From Collimonas pratensis (lineage in GTDB: Bacteria; Pseudomonadota; Gammaproteobacteria; Burkholderiales; Burkholderiaceae_D), in assembly GCF_001584185.1 (NCBI RefSeq), contig NZ_CP013234.1:5518001-5582000 (forward strand): DNA of 64,000 nucleotides, in the 5' to 3' direction. Positions 50,971 to 59,877 of this stretch are shown here, in pieces. The position numbers and the translations under genes were made by a program. The notes below the pieces were generated by a model that was not told the origin of the DNA, made no database searches, and was given only the letters and a program-made list of their open reading frames with translations. Within the stretch, counting starts at the first letter, position 1, and each line of letters starts with the position of its first letter.

Positions 50971-50997
50971 TAGCGTGGGCACAGCGTGCCCACGCTA
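50971..50997. terminator. Perfect 12-base hairpin between convergent genes
   Basis: Arms tagcgtgggcac and gtgcccacgcta enclose agc. It sits between the MBL gene and the convergent LysE gene and includes the LysE stop codon. There is no T-run. The sequence resembles the gtgggcacg...gtgcccac REP-like elements common in beta-proteobacteria, so it may be a repeat with terminator function. This is the only copy I noticed in the window. Confidence 0.6.
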
Positions 50998-51618
50998 CTG
51001 CTGTATCGCGGCGACGATCATCGCCACCGCCAACATCAGGCTGCCGGCGACGCGGTCGGTAATCCGGGCAAAGCTCGGGCGGGTGGCGATGCTTTGCATC
51101 CGTCCCGCCAGCACGGCATAGCCGAGCAGGATAAAGAATTCCGGAATCATCGAACCGGCTGCCAGCCAGATCATCTGCAGCGGCACATTCGCGGCCGGGT
51201 TCAGGAATTGCGGCAGGATGGCGATGAAAAAAATCAGCGCCTTGGGGTTGGCCAGCTGCAGCGTCAGGCCGCTGAGCCAGATTTTCCAGCCGGACGAATT
51301 CCTGCCGTCCAGCCTGGAAGCCGTAATCGGCGACGGCCGGCCGAAGATTGCTGACAAGCCGAGATAGGCCAGGTAAGCCACACCCAGCCACTTCACCACG
51401 GTGAACAAGGTGTGCGAAGCGACAATCAAGGCGCCCAGACCGGTCGCCGAAATGGTGAAATAGATCGCGTTGGCGGTGAGTATCCCGAGCGTCGCGAAGA
51501 TCGATTTTTTCCAGCCGGCGGTAAGCCCATAGGCCACCACCAGCATCACCGCCGGGCCGGGCGAGGCGGACAGCGCCAGCTCGGTCAGCACGAATAAAAA
51601 GAAACTATGAAAGTCCAT
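50995..51618 (-). CDS. LysE/RhtB-family amino acid exporter
   Basis: This 207-residue membrane protein has about six segments. The family signature is at the N-terminus (ELALSASPGPAVMLVVAYGL, with the SPGP motif) and LQLANPKALIFFIAILPQF in the middle. LysE/RhtB proteins export amino acids or their analogues across the inner membrane. It is complete and convergent with the MBL gene. The specific substrate cannot be read from sequence. Confidence 0.88.
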   Translation of the reverse strand: MDFHSFFLFVLTELALSASPGPAVMLVVAYGLTAGWKKSIFATLGILTANAIYFTISATGLGALIVASHTLFTVVKWLGVAYLAYLGLSAIFGRPSPITASRLDGRNSSGWKIWLSGLTLQLANPKALIFFIAILPQFLNPAANVPLQMIWLAAGSMIPEFFILLGYAVLAGRMQSIATRPSFARITDRVAGSLMLAVAMIVAAIQQ

Positions 51619-51657
51619 AAATCAGTCCGTAAATCAGTCGGCGAATCAGTCGGCGAA

Positions 51658-52443
51658 TTAGTCGCTGCCTTTGCGCGCCTTGTGCGGCGCCTTGGAAAAC
51701 ACCAGATCGTATAGCCAGTTGGGCAACAACCGCAACAGCTTGGCCACCACCCCCATCTGCCACGGGATCACCTGATAGCTGCTGCCGCGCGCCACCGCCG
51801 CGCCGGTCTTGGCGGCGAAGCGCTCGGCCGGCATCAAGAACGGCATCGGGTAATCGTTGACCTGGGTCATCGGCGTATCGATATAGCCGGGAACGATGGT
51901 CACCACCTTGATGCCGCTGGCGCGCAACTCCACCCGCAACGACTCGCAATAACTGATCACCGCCGCCTTCGAACCGCTGTAGGCGCCAGCGCCCGGCAAG
52001 CCGCGGATGCCGGCGACGCTGCCGACCCCGACCAGGCGCAGATCACGCTGGCCTTCCCGGGCCTGGCGCTTCATGCTGGCGATGAAGGGCGTAAACGTCG
52101 CCACCGTGGCCAGCACATTGGTGGCGAATACCTGCCCGAACACTTCCTGGTCTTCCGCATGCTCGGTGAGCGTGCCTTGCGAAATGCCGGCGCTGGCGAT
52201 CACGACGTCGACGCCATTGCCGGCGGCGATGAAATCCGCCGCCGCCGCGCTCAAGCCCGCATGATCGTTGACATCCAGCGCGTACAAGCGATGCCGCTCC
52301 GGATGCGGCAAGCTTGCCAGCAACTGCTCCAGCACCGGCTGGCGCCGTGCCACCAATCCCAGCGCCGCGCCCTGCTGCGCATAATATTGCGCCAGGGCGG
52401 CGCCGATGCCGCTGGATGCGCCAGTGATGAATACACGTTTCAT
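51658..52443 (-). CDS. Short-chain dehydrogenase/reductase
   Basis: This 261-residue SDR enzyme has the NAD(P)-binding TGASSGIGAAL at about 8-18, the active-site tyrosine and lysine in GAYSGSKAAVISY, and VIASAGIS as the NAG-equivalent. The ATG at 52443 gives the standard SDR N-terminus MKRVFITGAS; an upstream-extended frame is not homologous. It follows dsbA on the same strand with a terminator between. Substrate unknown. Confidence 0.88.
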   Translation of the reverse strand: MKRVFITGASSGIGAALAQYYAQQGAALGLVARRQPVLEQLLASLPHPERHRLYALDVNDHAGLSAAAADFIAAGNGVDVVIASAGISQGTLTEHAEDQEVFGQVFATNVLATVATFTPFIASMKRQAREGQRDLRLVGVGSVAGIRGLPGAGAYSGSKAAVISYCESLRVELRASGIKVVTIVPGYIDTPMTQVNDYPMPFLMPAERFAAKTGAAVARGSSYQVIPWQMGVVAKLLRLLPNWLYDLVFSKAPHKARKGSD

Positions 52444-52483
52444 GAGAACGACCAATCTAGGAGTTATGCAGGCAAATCTCGAT

Positions 52484-52518
52484 AAAAAAGCCCGCCCTCT
52501 TGCGAGAGGCGGACTTTT
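52484..52518 (-). terminator. Rho-independent terminator after dsbA
   Basis: On the minus strand gtccgcctct / agagggcgggc forms a stem around cgca followed by ttttttat. It lies 44 bases after the dsbA stop and before the SDR gene, so the two are separately terminated. Confidence 0.85.
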
Positions 52519-52561
52519 CAACAACTACTACTGGCCGGCCACACCAGGGCCGGGCCGCTGC

Positions 52562-53269
52562 TTACTTCTTGGTAGCGGCGGCCTTGGCCACCAGGCTATC
52601 CATCACTTGCAAGGTGGTCTTGAACAAGGCGGCTTCGGTATCGCCGGCGCCAGGCACTGCACCGACGATCGATGGCGATGTGACGAAGCGGCCATCAACC
52701 ACCAGCATCGGCACGCCGTCGACCTTGTAGGCGTTCTGCAGCTGGGTGGCGCGGGTCACCTTGGTTTGCACCGCGAAGGAATTGTAAATGCTCACGAACT
52801 TGGCTTTGTCGAGACCGCTCTTGGCGGCAAAATCCGCGACAGCGTCGTCGTTATTCAGGTTCTGGCGCTGCACGTGGATGGCGTTAAAGACCTTCTTGTG
52901 CATCTCAGGCAGCTTGCCCATGGCTTCCAGCGTGTAGTACAGCTTTTTCTGCGAGATGTAGGGCGATTTGGCGGCACTCGGATCGCCGAAGTCGACCGGC
53001 ACGCGCTTGAAGGAAATCTTGTCGCCCTGCTTGGCAACCCAGTCTTCCAGCGTCGGTTCGAGCGCGTTGCAATGCGGGCAGAAGTAACCGAAGAATTCCG
53101 TCACTTCGACTTTCTTGCCCAGGCCGCTGTCGGTCGGCTGCGGATTGTCGAGAACTTTGTAGTCGGTGCCGGCAACCGGATTGGCCGGCGATGCGCCGGC
53201 GCTGACGGCCACCAGGCCGAGACTCAGGCTAAGACCAGCGACTGCCAGGGCTTTTTGAAGAAAACGCAT
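52562..53269 (-). CDS. dsbA: Thiol:disulfide interchange protein DsbA
   Basis: This 235-residue periplasmic oxidase introduces disulfide bonds into exported proteins. A signal peptide (about 1-26, hydrophobic core LAVAGLSLSLGLVAVSAGA) precedes a thioredoxin fold with the CPHC active site at 64-67 (FFGYFCPHCNALEP) and the cis-proline loop VDGVPMLVVDG. It has the standard beta-proteobacterial position between an SDR gene and the SPOR gene downstream of argS. It would be reoxidised by DsbB, which is not in the window. Confidence 0.95.
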   Translation of the reverse strand: MRFLQKALAVAGLSLSLGLVAVSAGASPANPVAGTDYKVLDNPQPTDSGLGKKVEVTEFFGYFCPHCNALEPTLEDWVAKQGDKISFKRVPVDFGDPSAAKSPYISQKKLYYTLEAMGKLPEMHKKVFNAIHVQRQNLNNDDAVADFAAKSGLDKAKFVSIYNSFAVQTKVTRATQLQNAYKVDGVPMLVVDGRFVTSPSIVGAVPGAGDTEAALFKTTLQVMDSLVAKAAATKK

Positions 53270-53440
53270 GAAATATCCTTATAATTTTAGTAATTGCGGG
53301 ACAGAGGCGCACGGCGAGTGTTTAAGAGCCACCGAAGCGTGGCGAATTACACTACCCGTGCAGCTCTGTCCCCAACTGATTAAACAAACGTCTAAATTGC
53401 AAAGCAAATCGTCTACATCGGGGTGCAACGGAGAAGCCTA

Positions 53441-54160
53441 TTATTTCGCGGCCCGCACCACAGCCGCATTAACGCCGTTATCTGACAACTTCCCGCGAAT
53501 CCGGTTCATTGTTTCCAGCTGATTAAATGGTCCGACGCGCACCCGATACAAGGAACCGGTATCGGCCTGGCGCTCGCTGATCTTGGCCTCGAAGCCCATC
53601 AGCGCCAAGCGGGCCTTGGCGCTTTCAGCTTCATTCTGTTCACGGAAAGCGCCGACCTGCAGGAAGTAGATCCAGTTGTCGTCAGCGGCAGCGGCCTTGG
53701 TCTTGGCTTCAGCGATGTCTCCGGCGACCTTCTTGGTCTTGTCGGCAGTCGACTTGTCGACCACCGGCGCCGGCTTGTCCTGAGACTTGGCCACCAGCGC
53801 ATCAAGCTTCTTCTCGGCGGCCTGGCTGACCGCTTCCGGCGTGCCGTTGGCTGGCGGCACTGCCGGCGTGGCCGGCGGCGTGAACGCCTTGGCGGCTTCC
53901 TTGGCGGCATTCTGGTTGCCGTACAGCGCTTTGTTCGGATCCGGCAACTGGTCGCCGCCGGCGGCCGCCGGTGCAGCTGGGGTAGCCGGGGCCGTGATGG
54001 CTTCCGGCGGTTTGTCAGCTTTGACTGTCTTGTTGGTGAACGGCGTCGGCGTCTTCGTGATCATGATCGCCACCACGACCGCGATCGCCAGACCGATGAT
54101 CAGGCCGAAAATCAGGCCCAGTAAGGTACCGCCAGCTTGCTTGTTGATAAATTTGCTCAT
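53441..54160 (-). CDS. SPOR-domain envelope protein
   Basis: This 239-residue protein has a short cytoplasmic N-terminus, one membrane segment (about 10-33, GGTLLGLIFGLIIGLAIAVVVAIMI), a proline/alanine-rich linker (45-150) and a C-terminal SPOR domain (about 160-239, FLQVGAFREQNEAESAKARLALMG). SPOR domains bind septal peptidoglycan lacking stem peptides, so a role near the division site is expected. It lies between argS and dsbA, the usual order in Burkholderiales. Confidence 0.9.
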   Translation of the reverse strand: MSKFINKQAGGTLLGLIFGLIIGLAIAVVVAIMITKTPTPFTNKTVKADKPPEAITAPATPAAPAAAGGDQLPDPNKALYGNQNAAKEAAKAFTPPATPAVPPANGTPEAVSQAAEKKLDALVAKSQDKPAPVVDKSTADKTKKVAGDIAEAKTKAAAADDNWIYFLQVGAFREQNEAESAKARLALMGFEAKISERQADTGSLYRVRVGPFNQLETMNRIRGKLSDNGVNAAVVRAAK

Positions 54161-54262
54161 ACTTCCCCAATGACATACTGGTTACAGACCGTCTCTGTCC
54201 GACCGCCCCGCCGGCATCAACGCCGCAGAGTGTCAGACCGAGTCGCCTATTGTAGATTCAAA

Positions 54263-56005
54263 TCACATGCGTGCGGGAGCCGATACGCCGATCAGCGCCA
54301 GGCCGTTGCGCAGCACCTGGCGGGTGGCATGCATCAGCGCCAGGCGCGCCAGCTTGAGCGCTTCGTCGTCGACCAGAACCCGCTCCGCATTGTAGTAGCT
54401 ATGCAGCTCGCCCGCCAAATCGCGCAGATAGAACGCCACCTGGTGAGGCCCCAGCTCTTCCAGCGCGTGCTGCAGCATGTCTGGATATTCGGCCAGCTTG
54501 GCCAGCAGGCTGGCTTCGCGCGGCGCGGTCAGTGGACTGAGGTCGATGCTGCTCAGACTGGCTTCGTCGCCGGTCCATTGCGCCAGCACCGAGCAAATGC
54601 GGGCGTGCGCGTACTGCACGTAATACACCGGATTTTCGTCGGACTTGGCCAGCGCCAGGTCAACATCGAACACGAATTCAGTGTCGGCCTTGCGCGAAAT
54701 CAGGAAGAAACGCACGGCATCGCGGCCGCGGGTCAGGTCGCGCGGCGCGTCTTGGGCAGCGTCGGCGCCGTCTTCGCCGGCCGACCATTCGATCAGGTCG
54801 CGTACGGTGACGTAAGAACCGGCGCGCTTGGAAATCTTCACTTCCTCGCCGTTCTTCATCACAGTCACCATCTTGTGCAGGATGTAATCTGGATAGCCCT
54901 GCGGAATGCCCATGTTGACCGCCTGCAAGCCGGCGCGTACCCGTGCGATGGTGCCATGGTGGTCGCTGCCCTGGATATTGATGACCTTGCCGAAGCCGCG
55001 CTGCCATTTGACGATGTGATAGGCGACGTCCGGCACGAAGTAGGTGTACGTGCCGTCGGTCTTGCGCATGACGCGGTCCTTGTCGTCGCCGTAGTCGGTG
55101 GTGCGCAGCCAGAGGGCGCCGTCCAGCTCGTAGGTGACGCCGGCGGCGATCAGCGCCGCGACGGCGGCCTCGACCTTGCCCTCCTTGTACAGCGAGGTTT
55201 CCAGGTAGTAGTTGTCAAACTTGACGCCAAAGGCTTGCAGGTCCAGGTCCTGCTCGCGGCGCAGATAAGCCACCGCAAACTTGCGGATCGATTCGATATC
55301 GTTGACGTCGCCGCTGGCGGTAGCCGGTTCGCCATCGCTGGCGGCCACGGTCTTGCGCGCCGCGAAATCCTGGGCGATGTCGGCGATGTAGTCGCCGTTG
55401 TAGGCGCTTTCCGGCCAGCCGGCATCGCCCGGCTTCAAGCCATTGGCGCGCGCCTGCACCGAAGTCGCCAAGGTAGCGATCTGGACGCCGGCGTCGTTAT
55501 AGTAGAACTCGCGGGTGACATCGAATCCCTGCACTTCAAACAATGCCGACAAAGCGTCGCCCAGCGCACCCTGGCGGCCGTGGCCAACGTGCAGCGGGCC
55601 GGTCGGATTGGCCGAAACGAACTCGACCAGCACTTTCTTGCCAGCGCCGAGCTGGCTTTTACCGAATTCCGCCCCCTGTTGCAAAACAGTCTGGACTACT
55701 TGCTGCTTGGCGGCGGCGCTCAGGCGCAGGTTGATAAAGCCGGGACCGGCGATTTCCGCCGCTTCGATCAAGCCCTTGCCGGCGGCGCCGGCCATGACGG
55801 CCGCCACCAAGGTCTGGGCCAGTTCACGCGGATTCTTTTTCAGCGGCTTGGCCAGCTGCATTGCGATATTGCAGGCGACATCACCATGCGAAGGATCGCG
55901 CGGGCGCTCCAGCGTCACGGTCGGCGTCAGCTCGCTGCCGGCGATGACAGGCTGCAAGGCAGCGTTGAAAAGGTCGATGATCTGTTGTTTTTGTGGTGCG
56001 AGCAT
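54263..56005 (-). CDS. argS: Arginyl-tRNA synthetase
   Basis: This 580-residue class I synthetase charges tRNA-Arg. It has the ArgRS N-terminal domain (about 1-110), the HIGH-type motif in [13 protein letters not shown], an insertion typical of this group, [10 protein letters not shown] near the KMSKS position, and the DALR anticodon-binding domain at the C-terminus ([18 protein letters not shown] onward). The start at 56005 ([13 protein letters not shown]) matches the family; the longest frame adds 18 unrelated residues. It is the single essential housekeeping gene of the window. Confidence 0.96.
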   Translation of the reverse strand: MLAPQKQQIIDLFNAALQPVIAGSELTPTVTLERPRDPSHGDVACNIAMQLAKPLKKNPRELAQTLVAAVMAGAAGKGLIEAAEIAGPGFINLRLSAAAKQQVVQTVLQQGAEFGKSQLGAGKKVLVEFVSANPTGPLHVGHGRQGALGDALSALFEVQGFDVTREFYYNDAGVQIATLATSVQARANGLKPGDAGWPESAYNGDYIADIAQDFAARKTVAASDGEPATASGDVNDIESIRKFAVAYLRREQDLDLQAFGVKFDNYYLETSLYKEGKVEAAVAALIAAGVTYELDGALWLRTTDYGDDKDRVMRKTDGTYTYFVPDVAYHIVKWQRGFGKVINIQGSDHHGTIARVRAGLQAVNMGIPQGYPDYILHKMVTVMKNGEEVKISKRAGSYVTVRDLIEWSAGEDGADAAQDAPRDLTRGRDAVRFFLISRKADTEFVFDVDLALAKSDENPVYYVQYAHARICSVLAQWTGDEASLSSIDLSPLTAPREASLLAKLAEYPDMLQHALEELGPHQVAFYLRDLAGELHSYYNAERVLVDDEALKLARLALMHATRQVLRNGLALIGVSAPARM

Positions 56006-56314
56006 AGGATTGACAGTCAGTAGAACAAGAATGCGGCGCAAAAACATGGGGCGCCGCACGGGATTATGCGAAAGTCTGCCGGCTTGCTGTCACTTGGACA
56101 ACTTCCGGCCAGCCTTGGTTATTTCCGATTATACCGGCTTGGCGCGGCAATCTTCACCCTGCTTGCCCGGTACATCTAAGCAATGCCGTAAATTCAAGCA
56201 GCCCCTGCAAGCATCAAAAACTGCTGCTAAGATGCGACGTCTTGGCCGGGCCAGATCCGGCCACATTGAATTTTTTTCTTTGCACCCATTACTTAATTCA
56301 CAACAGGAAACATC
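56006..56314. other. Divergent promoter region between argS and nitroreductase
   Basis: It contains no gene. Inverted repeat gcggcgc/gcgccgc lies at 56033-56057, directly upstream of argS. A good ribosome site (caggaaac) precedes the nitroreductase start. No riboswitch was recognised. Confidence 0.5.
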
Positions 56315-56911
56315 ATGACCCAGTCCACGCCACGCGTCGCCGATCACCCGGCCCACCCGCAATTCCTCAGCCGCTGGTCGCCACGCGCCTACACCAACGA
56401 CGAGATGTCCGAGCAAGAATTGCTGACCATCCTGGAAGCCGCGCGCTGGGCGCCATCGTCCTACAATTCGCAACCATGGCGCTTCGTCTTCGCCCGCCGC
56501 GGCACACCGCACTGGGACCGCCTGGTGGGCCTGCTCAACGAATTCAACCGCAGCTGGGCCGCAAACGCCTCGGCACTGGTGATCGTGCTGTCGAAAACCA
56601 CTTTCACGCCGCCAGGCAGCAGCGACGAAATCGCCATGCCAACCCATTCTTTCGACGCCGGCGCAGCCTGGGCCTACCTGGCGCTGCAAGCCAGCCTGTC
56701 CGGCTGGCATGCCCACGGCATGGCCGGTTTCGACAAGGAAAAGACACGCATTGAACTCGGTGTTCCAGCCGAATTCGCCATCGAAGCGGCCGTCGCCATC
56801 GGCAAGATCGGCGACAAGGCCATGCTGCCGGAAGGCCTGCGTTCGAAGGAAGAACCTAGCCCGCGTTCGCCATTGCAGGCGCTGGTTTCGGAAGGCACTT
56901 TCAAGGCTTGA
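56315..56911 (+). CDS. Nitroreductase-family flavoprotein
   Basis: This 198-residue FMN-dependent oxidoreductase has the family start (LSRWSPRAYTNDEMSEQELLTILEAARWAPSSYNSQPWRF, the FMN-phosphate-binding part) and a C-terminal GKIGDKAMLPEGLRSKEEPSPR. It reduces nitro or quinone compounds with NAD(P)H; the physiological substrate is unknown. A bidirectional terminator follows. Confidence 0.9.
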   Translation: MTQSTPRVADHPAHPQFLSRWSPRAYTNDEMSEQELLTILEAARWAPSSYNSQPWRFVFARRGTPHWDRLVGLLNEFNRSWAANASALVIVLSKTTFTPPGSSDEIAMPTHSFDAGAAWAYLALQASLSGWHAHGMAGFDKEKTRIELGVPAEFAIEAAVAIGKIGDKAMLPEGLRSKEEPSPRSPLQALVSEGTFKA

Positions 56912-56954
56912 TAGTCTTGAGTCTTGCATGAGAGGCTCGATGCGCCTGGGCCTC

Positions 56955-56999
56955 GAAAAAATGCGGAGGAACGGTTTGTGCCGTTCATCCGCATTTTTT
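56955..56999. terminator. Bidirectional terminator between nitroreductase and immunity gene
   Basis: The sequence gaaaaaatgcgga...aacgg, loop tttgtg, ccgtt...tccgcattttt forms a stem with A-run before and T-run after, so it works on both strands between two convergent genes. Confidence 0.88.
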
Positions 57000-57033
57000 A
57001 TTTGTACGACACCGATCGCCGCCAAAAATTACA

Positions 57034-57867
57034 TTACTTGCAGGTCGGATTGGCAGTTGTACAGACTATGAATTTGCCATCATTGTTCATCTTGAAATGG
57101 CCGACATTCTTGATCTTGCTCTTGATGCTGCCGTTTCTCTCATACGTCGTGATCAGATAGTCCTTGCTGATATCGAAAGTCAGGATAGTCTCGCCATCCA
57201 TTTTTCCGACCGTCTGCTTTGCGACCAGCTTCCCATTCTTGAAGGCATAGAGAATATAGATATTGACGTCCGTCTCCGCGCGGCCGGCAAGCACGACCTT
57301 CAGGTCCGCGACCGGCGGCAGGAACAGCACGGTATCCATGCTGGAATCGATCTGGCTTCTTAACTCGCTGCCCAATGCGCTGACCGGATAGGCATGAAAA
57401 CGATCGGCGCATTCGTCTGCCTTCGCCGCACCCGTGGCGCACTGGAAGTAGCGGTCAAATGCAAACGGCAGCCTGGTGCCGGTAATCGCCTGGCTCGCGT
57501 CCTTGTTTGCAGGTTTCAGGCATTTGTCTGAAAAGCTTTTGTATTTGCCGGCGTCGAGATTCAGCTTATCCGGATGCTCGTCGTCCCGGGTTATATCGTA
57601 GGCGCTGCTCTTGTTTGTATCCAGGATGACCCACCCGATGGATACCTGCTGGTTCGGATTATCGGCGGCGACGAACAGCCTGACCTTGTAGACGCCGCTG
57701 TCGTTTTCGGCAAGCTCCGCGGAGATGTCTTTTTTTGGCATCGCCGTTTTTATACTCGGGACGATCAAATTCGTCAGATCGGTTTGGCAGCTAGCAACCC
57801 CAGGCTGGTCAGCGGCATAAGACGCAAGTGAAAAAAAGGCAATTAATGCAAACACGATTGAACGCAT
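57034..57867 (-). CDS. Periplasmic protein, probable immunity to the adjacent T6SS effector
   Basis: This 277-residue protein has a clear signal peptide (MRSIVFALIAFFSLASYAADQ) and a soluble periplasmic body with cysteines at both ends (VASCQTDL, CTTANPTCK). I do not recognise the family. It follows the peptidoglycan-targeting effector by 19 bases in the same operon. Periplasmic location is exactly what is needed to neutralise a cell-wall hydrolase, so immunity is the likely job, by context. Confidence 0.7.
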   Translation of the reverse strand: MRSIVFALIAFFSLASYAADQPGVASCQTDLTNLIVPSIKTAMPKKDISAELAENDSGVYKVRLFVAADNPNQQVSIGWVILDTNKSSAYDITRDDEHPDKLNLDAGKYKSFSDKCLKPANKDASQAITGTRLPFAFDRYFQCATGAAKADECADRFHAYPVSALGSELRSQIDSSMDTVLFLPPVADLKVVLAGRAETDVNIYILYAFKNGKLVAKQTVGKMDGETILTFDISKDYLITTYERNGSIKSKIKNVGHFKMNNDGKFIVCTTANPTCK

Positions 57868-57886
57868 ATCTACAACCTCTGCAAAT

Positions 57887-59869
57887 TTATTTAAACGAAT
57901 TCACGATCCGGGGAACAACAGTGGCCAAGGTCTTTCTGTATAAGGCCTGCTTGGTTTCGTCAGTTGAAAACCAGCGTGCGTAGTTCCCGTCATGACCATC
58001 TTTGTATTTCGCCACATATTCCATGCCGACTTTGACCGACGACAGTTTAACAAACTGCTTCTTTTTGTCGGTGACCTGGGCATTGCCGCCAGCCCCGCTC
58101 AATCCCGCCCCTTCGAAGGCAGCCCACAGTCCGGTTGGCGCTTCGCTAAAATAAGACCCGTTCCATCCGTAGTATGGAGGGCTGCCATGCGCCTCCATCC
58201 CTGGCGTACCGCAATGTCTGTACTGTTTCGATTTGAAATGGGCGGTTTCGACCCGGTACATCCGCTCGACAACTTCAGCCGTGTCTTTGCCATATTTGTC
58301 GTAGATGTAGCGAAGCGCCTCTTTCGCGTCATTCTCGTTGAATTCGTGCTCCTGCCCCTCCGGCTGCACAACATCCTTTGGAATTCCGCCGCACGCAGCA
58401 AGCTGCGTCTTGCCCTGTTTCTTGGCTAAGTCGACAATGCTTTCGCCGTTTGCATCGGCAGCCGATTGCACAAAGAATTTATCCAGCTGATAGCTGGCCT
58501 GGTATTCCCTCACGTCATAGTGAACCCAGGTGGTAGCGCCATCGGAAGTAGCTTCCAGCGAAATCTTGTTGTGGTTGACCCACCGGTGCTGTGCTCCGAG
58601 GTATTTGACAAAAATATCTTCGCGGATTTTTTCGATGCCGGCATTGCCGGTTCTGCTTGTTTCACCGTCTTTGACAAACTGGACATCCAATGCACGCCCC
58701 ATATGATTGACGGAAGTGCGGCTATGCTGAAGATTATCGTCGATACAGCGATAGCCGGAACTTATTGTAAATACCGAATAGCCCAGTTTTGTTTCTTTCA
58801 AATAAAACTCTGCAGCCCTGAGCGCCCAGACCAGGCTGCGATGAATGCCGGGATATTCATGCGCATTGCCTTGGATGCGTCCACTGCCGAAGCCGCCGCA
58901 AACGTTGCACTTGCATTTCATCTGGCTAAAGCGCGAGGCAATAGGATAACTGGTCATGAATTCGTCCAGCGCCTTAAGCACGCCACCACAGGCGCGGCCG
59001 GTTTCGGATGCACCCATGTAATCGCGCTGAAACTGCTTGATGCATTTCTCCGTGAGATCGGTGAATTCATCAGTAGGCAGAGCGCCGCCAAACCCCGCCA
59101 AACGAATATTGATCTCTTCGATCAGCGGCCCTTTATCGCCTTTCTTGATGCAATTGCTCTGGTCCTTGCAAACCTGCAATTCGGCTTTAGGACTACCGGA
59201 ATTCGCGCTACGGTCCTGATTCAACGCCTGTAATGGATCAGCGCCGGCTTTGGCATCGTTTTGGCTGGCAGGAGCACCTGCAGCCCCAGCTGCGGGTACC
59301 GCCGAAGGCGTTGGCGCAGGATTTACATTTTGGCCGGCGGACTGACTTGCCTTAGGCGTAGCCTGTGGTGTCGCGGCCGCTCCTGTGGATGCCGGCTGCG
59401 GCACCGGCAGTTTGATCACCTGACCAACGCTGATACTGTTGGCATTCTTGATGTGATTGAGTGTCGCCAGCTGACGGACCGTGGTGCCGTTTTTACGCGC
59501 AATGCTATCCAAGGTATCGCCGGATTTGACAATATGCGTTTTCCGCTTGTATACCCCTTTGTCGCCCTCATGCTTGACCAGATCGACATCCAGCATGACT
59601 TTCGAACTGCGCAGCTTGAACGCCAGGTTTTCCTGCGTAACGCGCACATTCTTAATCAGCTTCATATCCGTGCCTTCCAACCTTTGCACGTAGATCTGCA
59701 GCTCATCGTCGAGATTGGCAGCGAACTTTGCCAGTTCGCCCTTCGCATTGGTCACTCCGGCGGCGATAACCGTAGCCTGTTTTTTGATTTCATATTTCAG
59801 AGACTTGATCGGTGAACTTAACAGGTCCACCAGAGTGACCGAGACATCGTGTTGGGTATTATCTGCCAT
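57887..59869 (-). CDS. T6SS peptidoglycan-targeting effector with LysM and M15-like domains
   Basis: This 660-residue multi-domain protein has an N-terminal beta-rich region (1-105), LysM (110-155, THIVKSGDTLDSIARKNGTTV), an Ala/Pro/Gln linker (157-225), a peptidoglycan-binding-like domain (about 245-300), and an M15/DUF882-like peptidase (about 340-420) with H382, H389 and D395 in LQHSRTSVNHMGRALDVQF. The C-terminal domain (about 510-640, VERMYRVETAHFKSKQYRHC) is lysozyme-like in look. It starts 8 bases after vgrG and has no signal peptide, as expected for T6SS cargo. Two potential wall-cutting domains in one protein are unusual. Confidence 0.78.
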   Translation of the reverse strand: MADNTQHDVSVTLVDLLSSPIKSLKYEIKKQATVIAAGVTNAKGELAKFAANLDDELQIYVQRLEGTDMKLIKNVRVTQENLAFKLRSSKVMLDVDLVKHEGDKGVYKRKTHIVKSGDTLDSIARKNGTTVRQLATLNHIKNANSISVGQVIKLPVPQPASTGAAATPQATPKASQSAGQNVNPAPTPSAVPAAGAAGAPASQNDAKAGADPLQALNQDRSANSGSPKAELQVCKDQSNCIKKGDKGPLIEEINIRLAGFGGALPTDEFTDLTEKCIKQFQRDYMGASETGRACGGVLKALDEFMTSYPIASRFSQMKCKCNVCGGFGSGRIQGNAHEYPGIHRSLVWALRAAEFYLKETKLGYSVFTISSGYRCIDDNLQHSRTSVNHMGRALDVQFVKDGETSRTGNAGIEKIREDIFVKYLGAQHRWVNHNKISLEATSDGATTWVHYDVREYQASYQLDKFFVQSAADANGESIVDLAKKQGKTQLAACGGIPKDVVQPEGQEHEFNENDAKEALRYIYDKYGKDTAEVVERMYRVETAHFKSKQYRHCGTPGMEAHGSPPYYGWNGSYFSEAPTGLWAAFEGAGLSGAGGNAQVTDKKKQFVKLSSVKVGMEYVAKYKDGHDGNYARWFSTDETKQALYRKTLATVVPRIVNSFK

Positions 59870-59877
59870 GGCAACTA

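Noticed and set aside
53395..53405. attgcaaagc between dsbA and the SPOR gene as an attachment-site copy of the left repeats
   Set aside because: A single partial 9-base match in core DNA, with no flanking similarity to the copies at 11-170. Similar chance matches occur near 37518 and 37604.
54137..56023. 628-codon plus-strand open frame opposite argS
   Set aside because: It is a shadow of argS on GC-rich DNA, with histidine/arginine/glutamine-rich low-complexity sequence and no motif.
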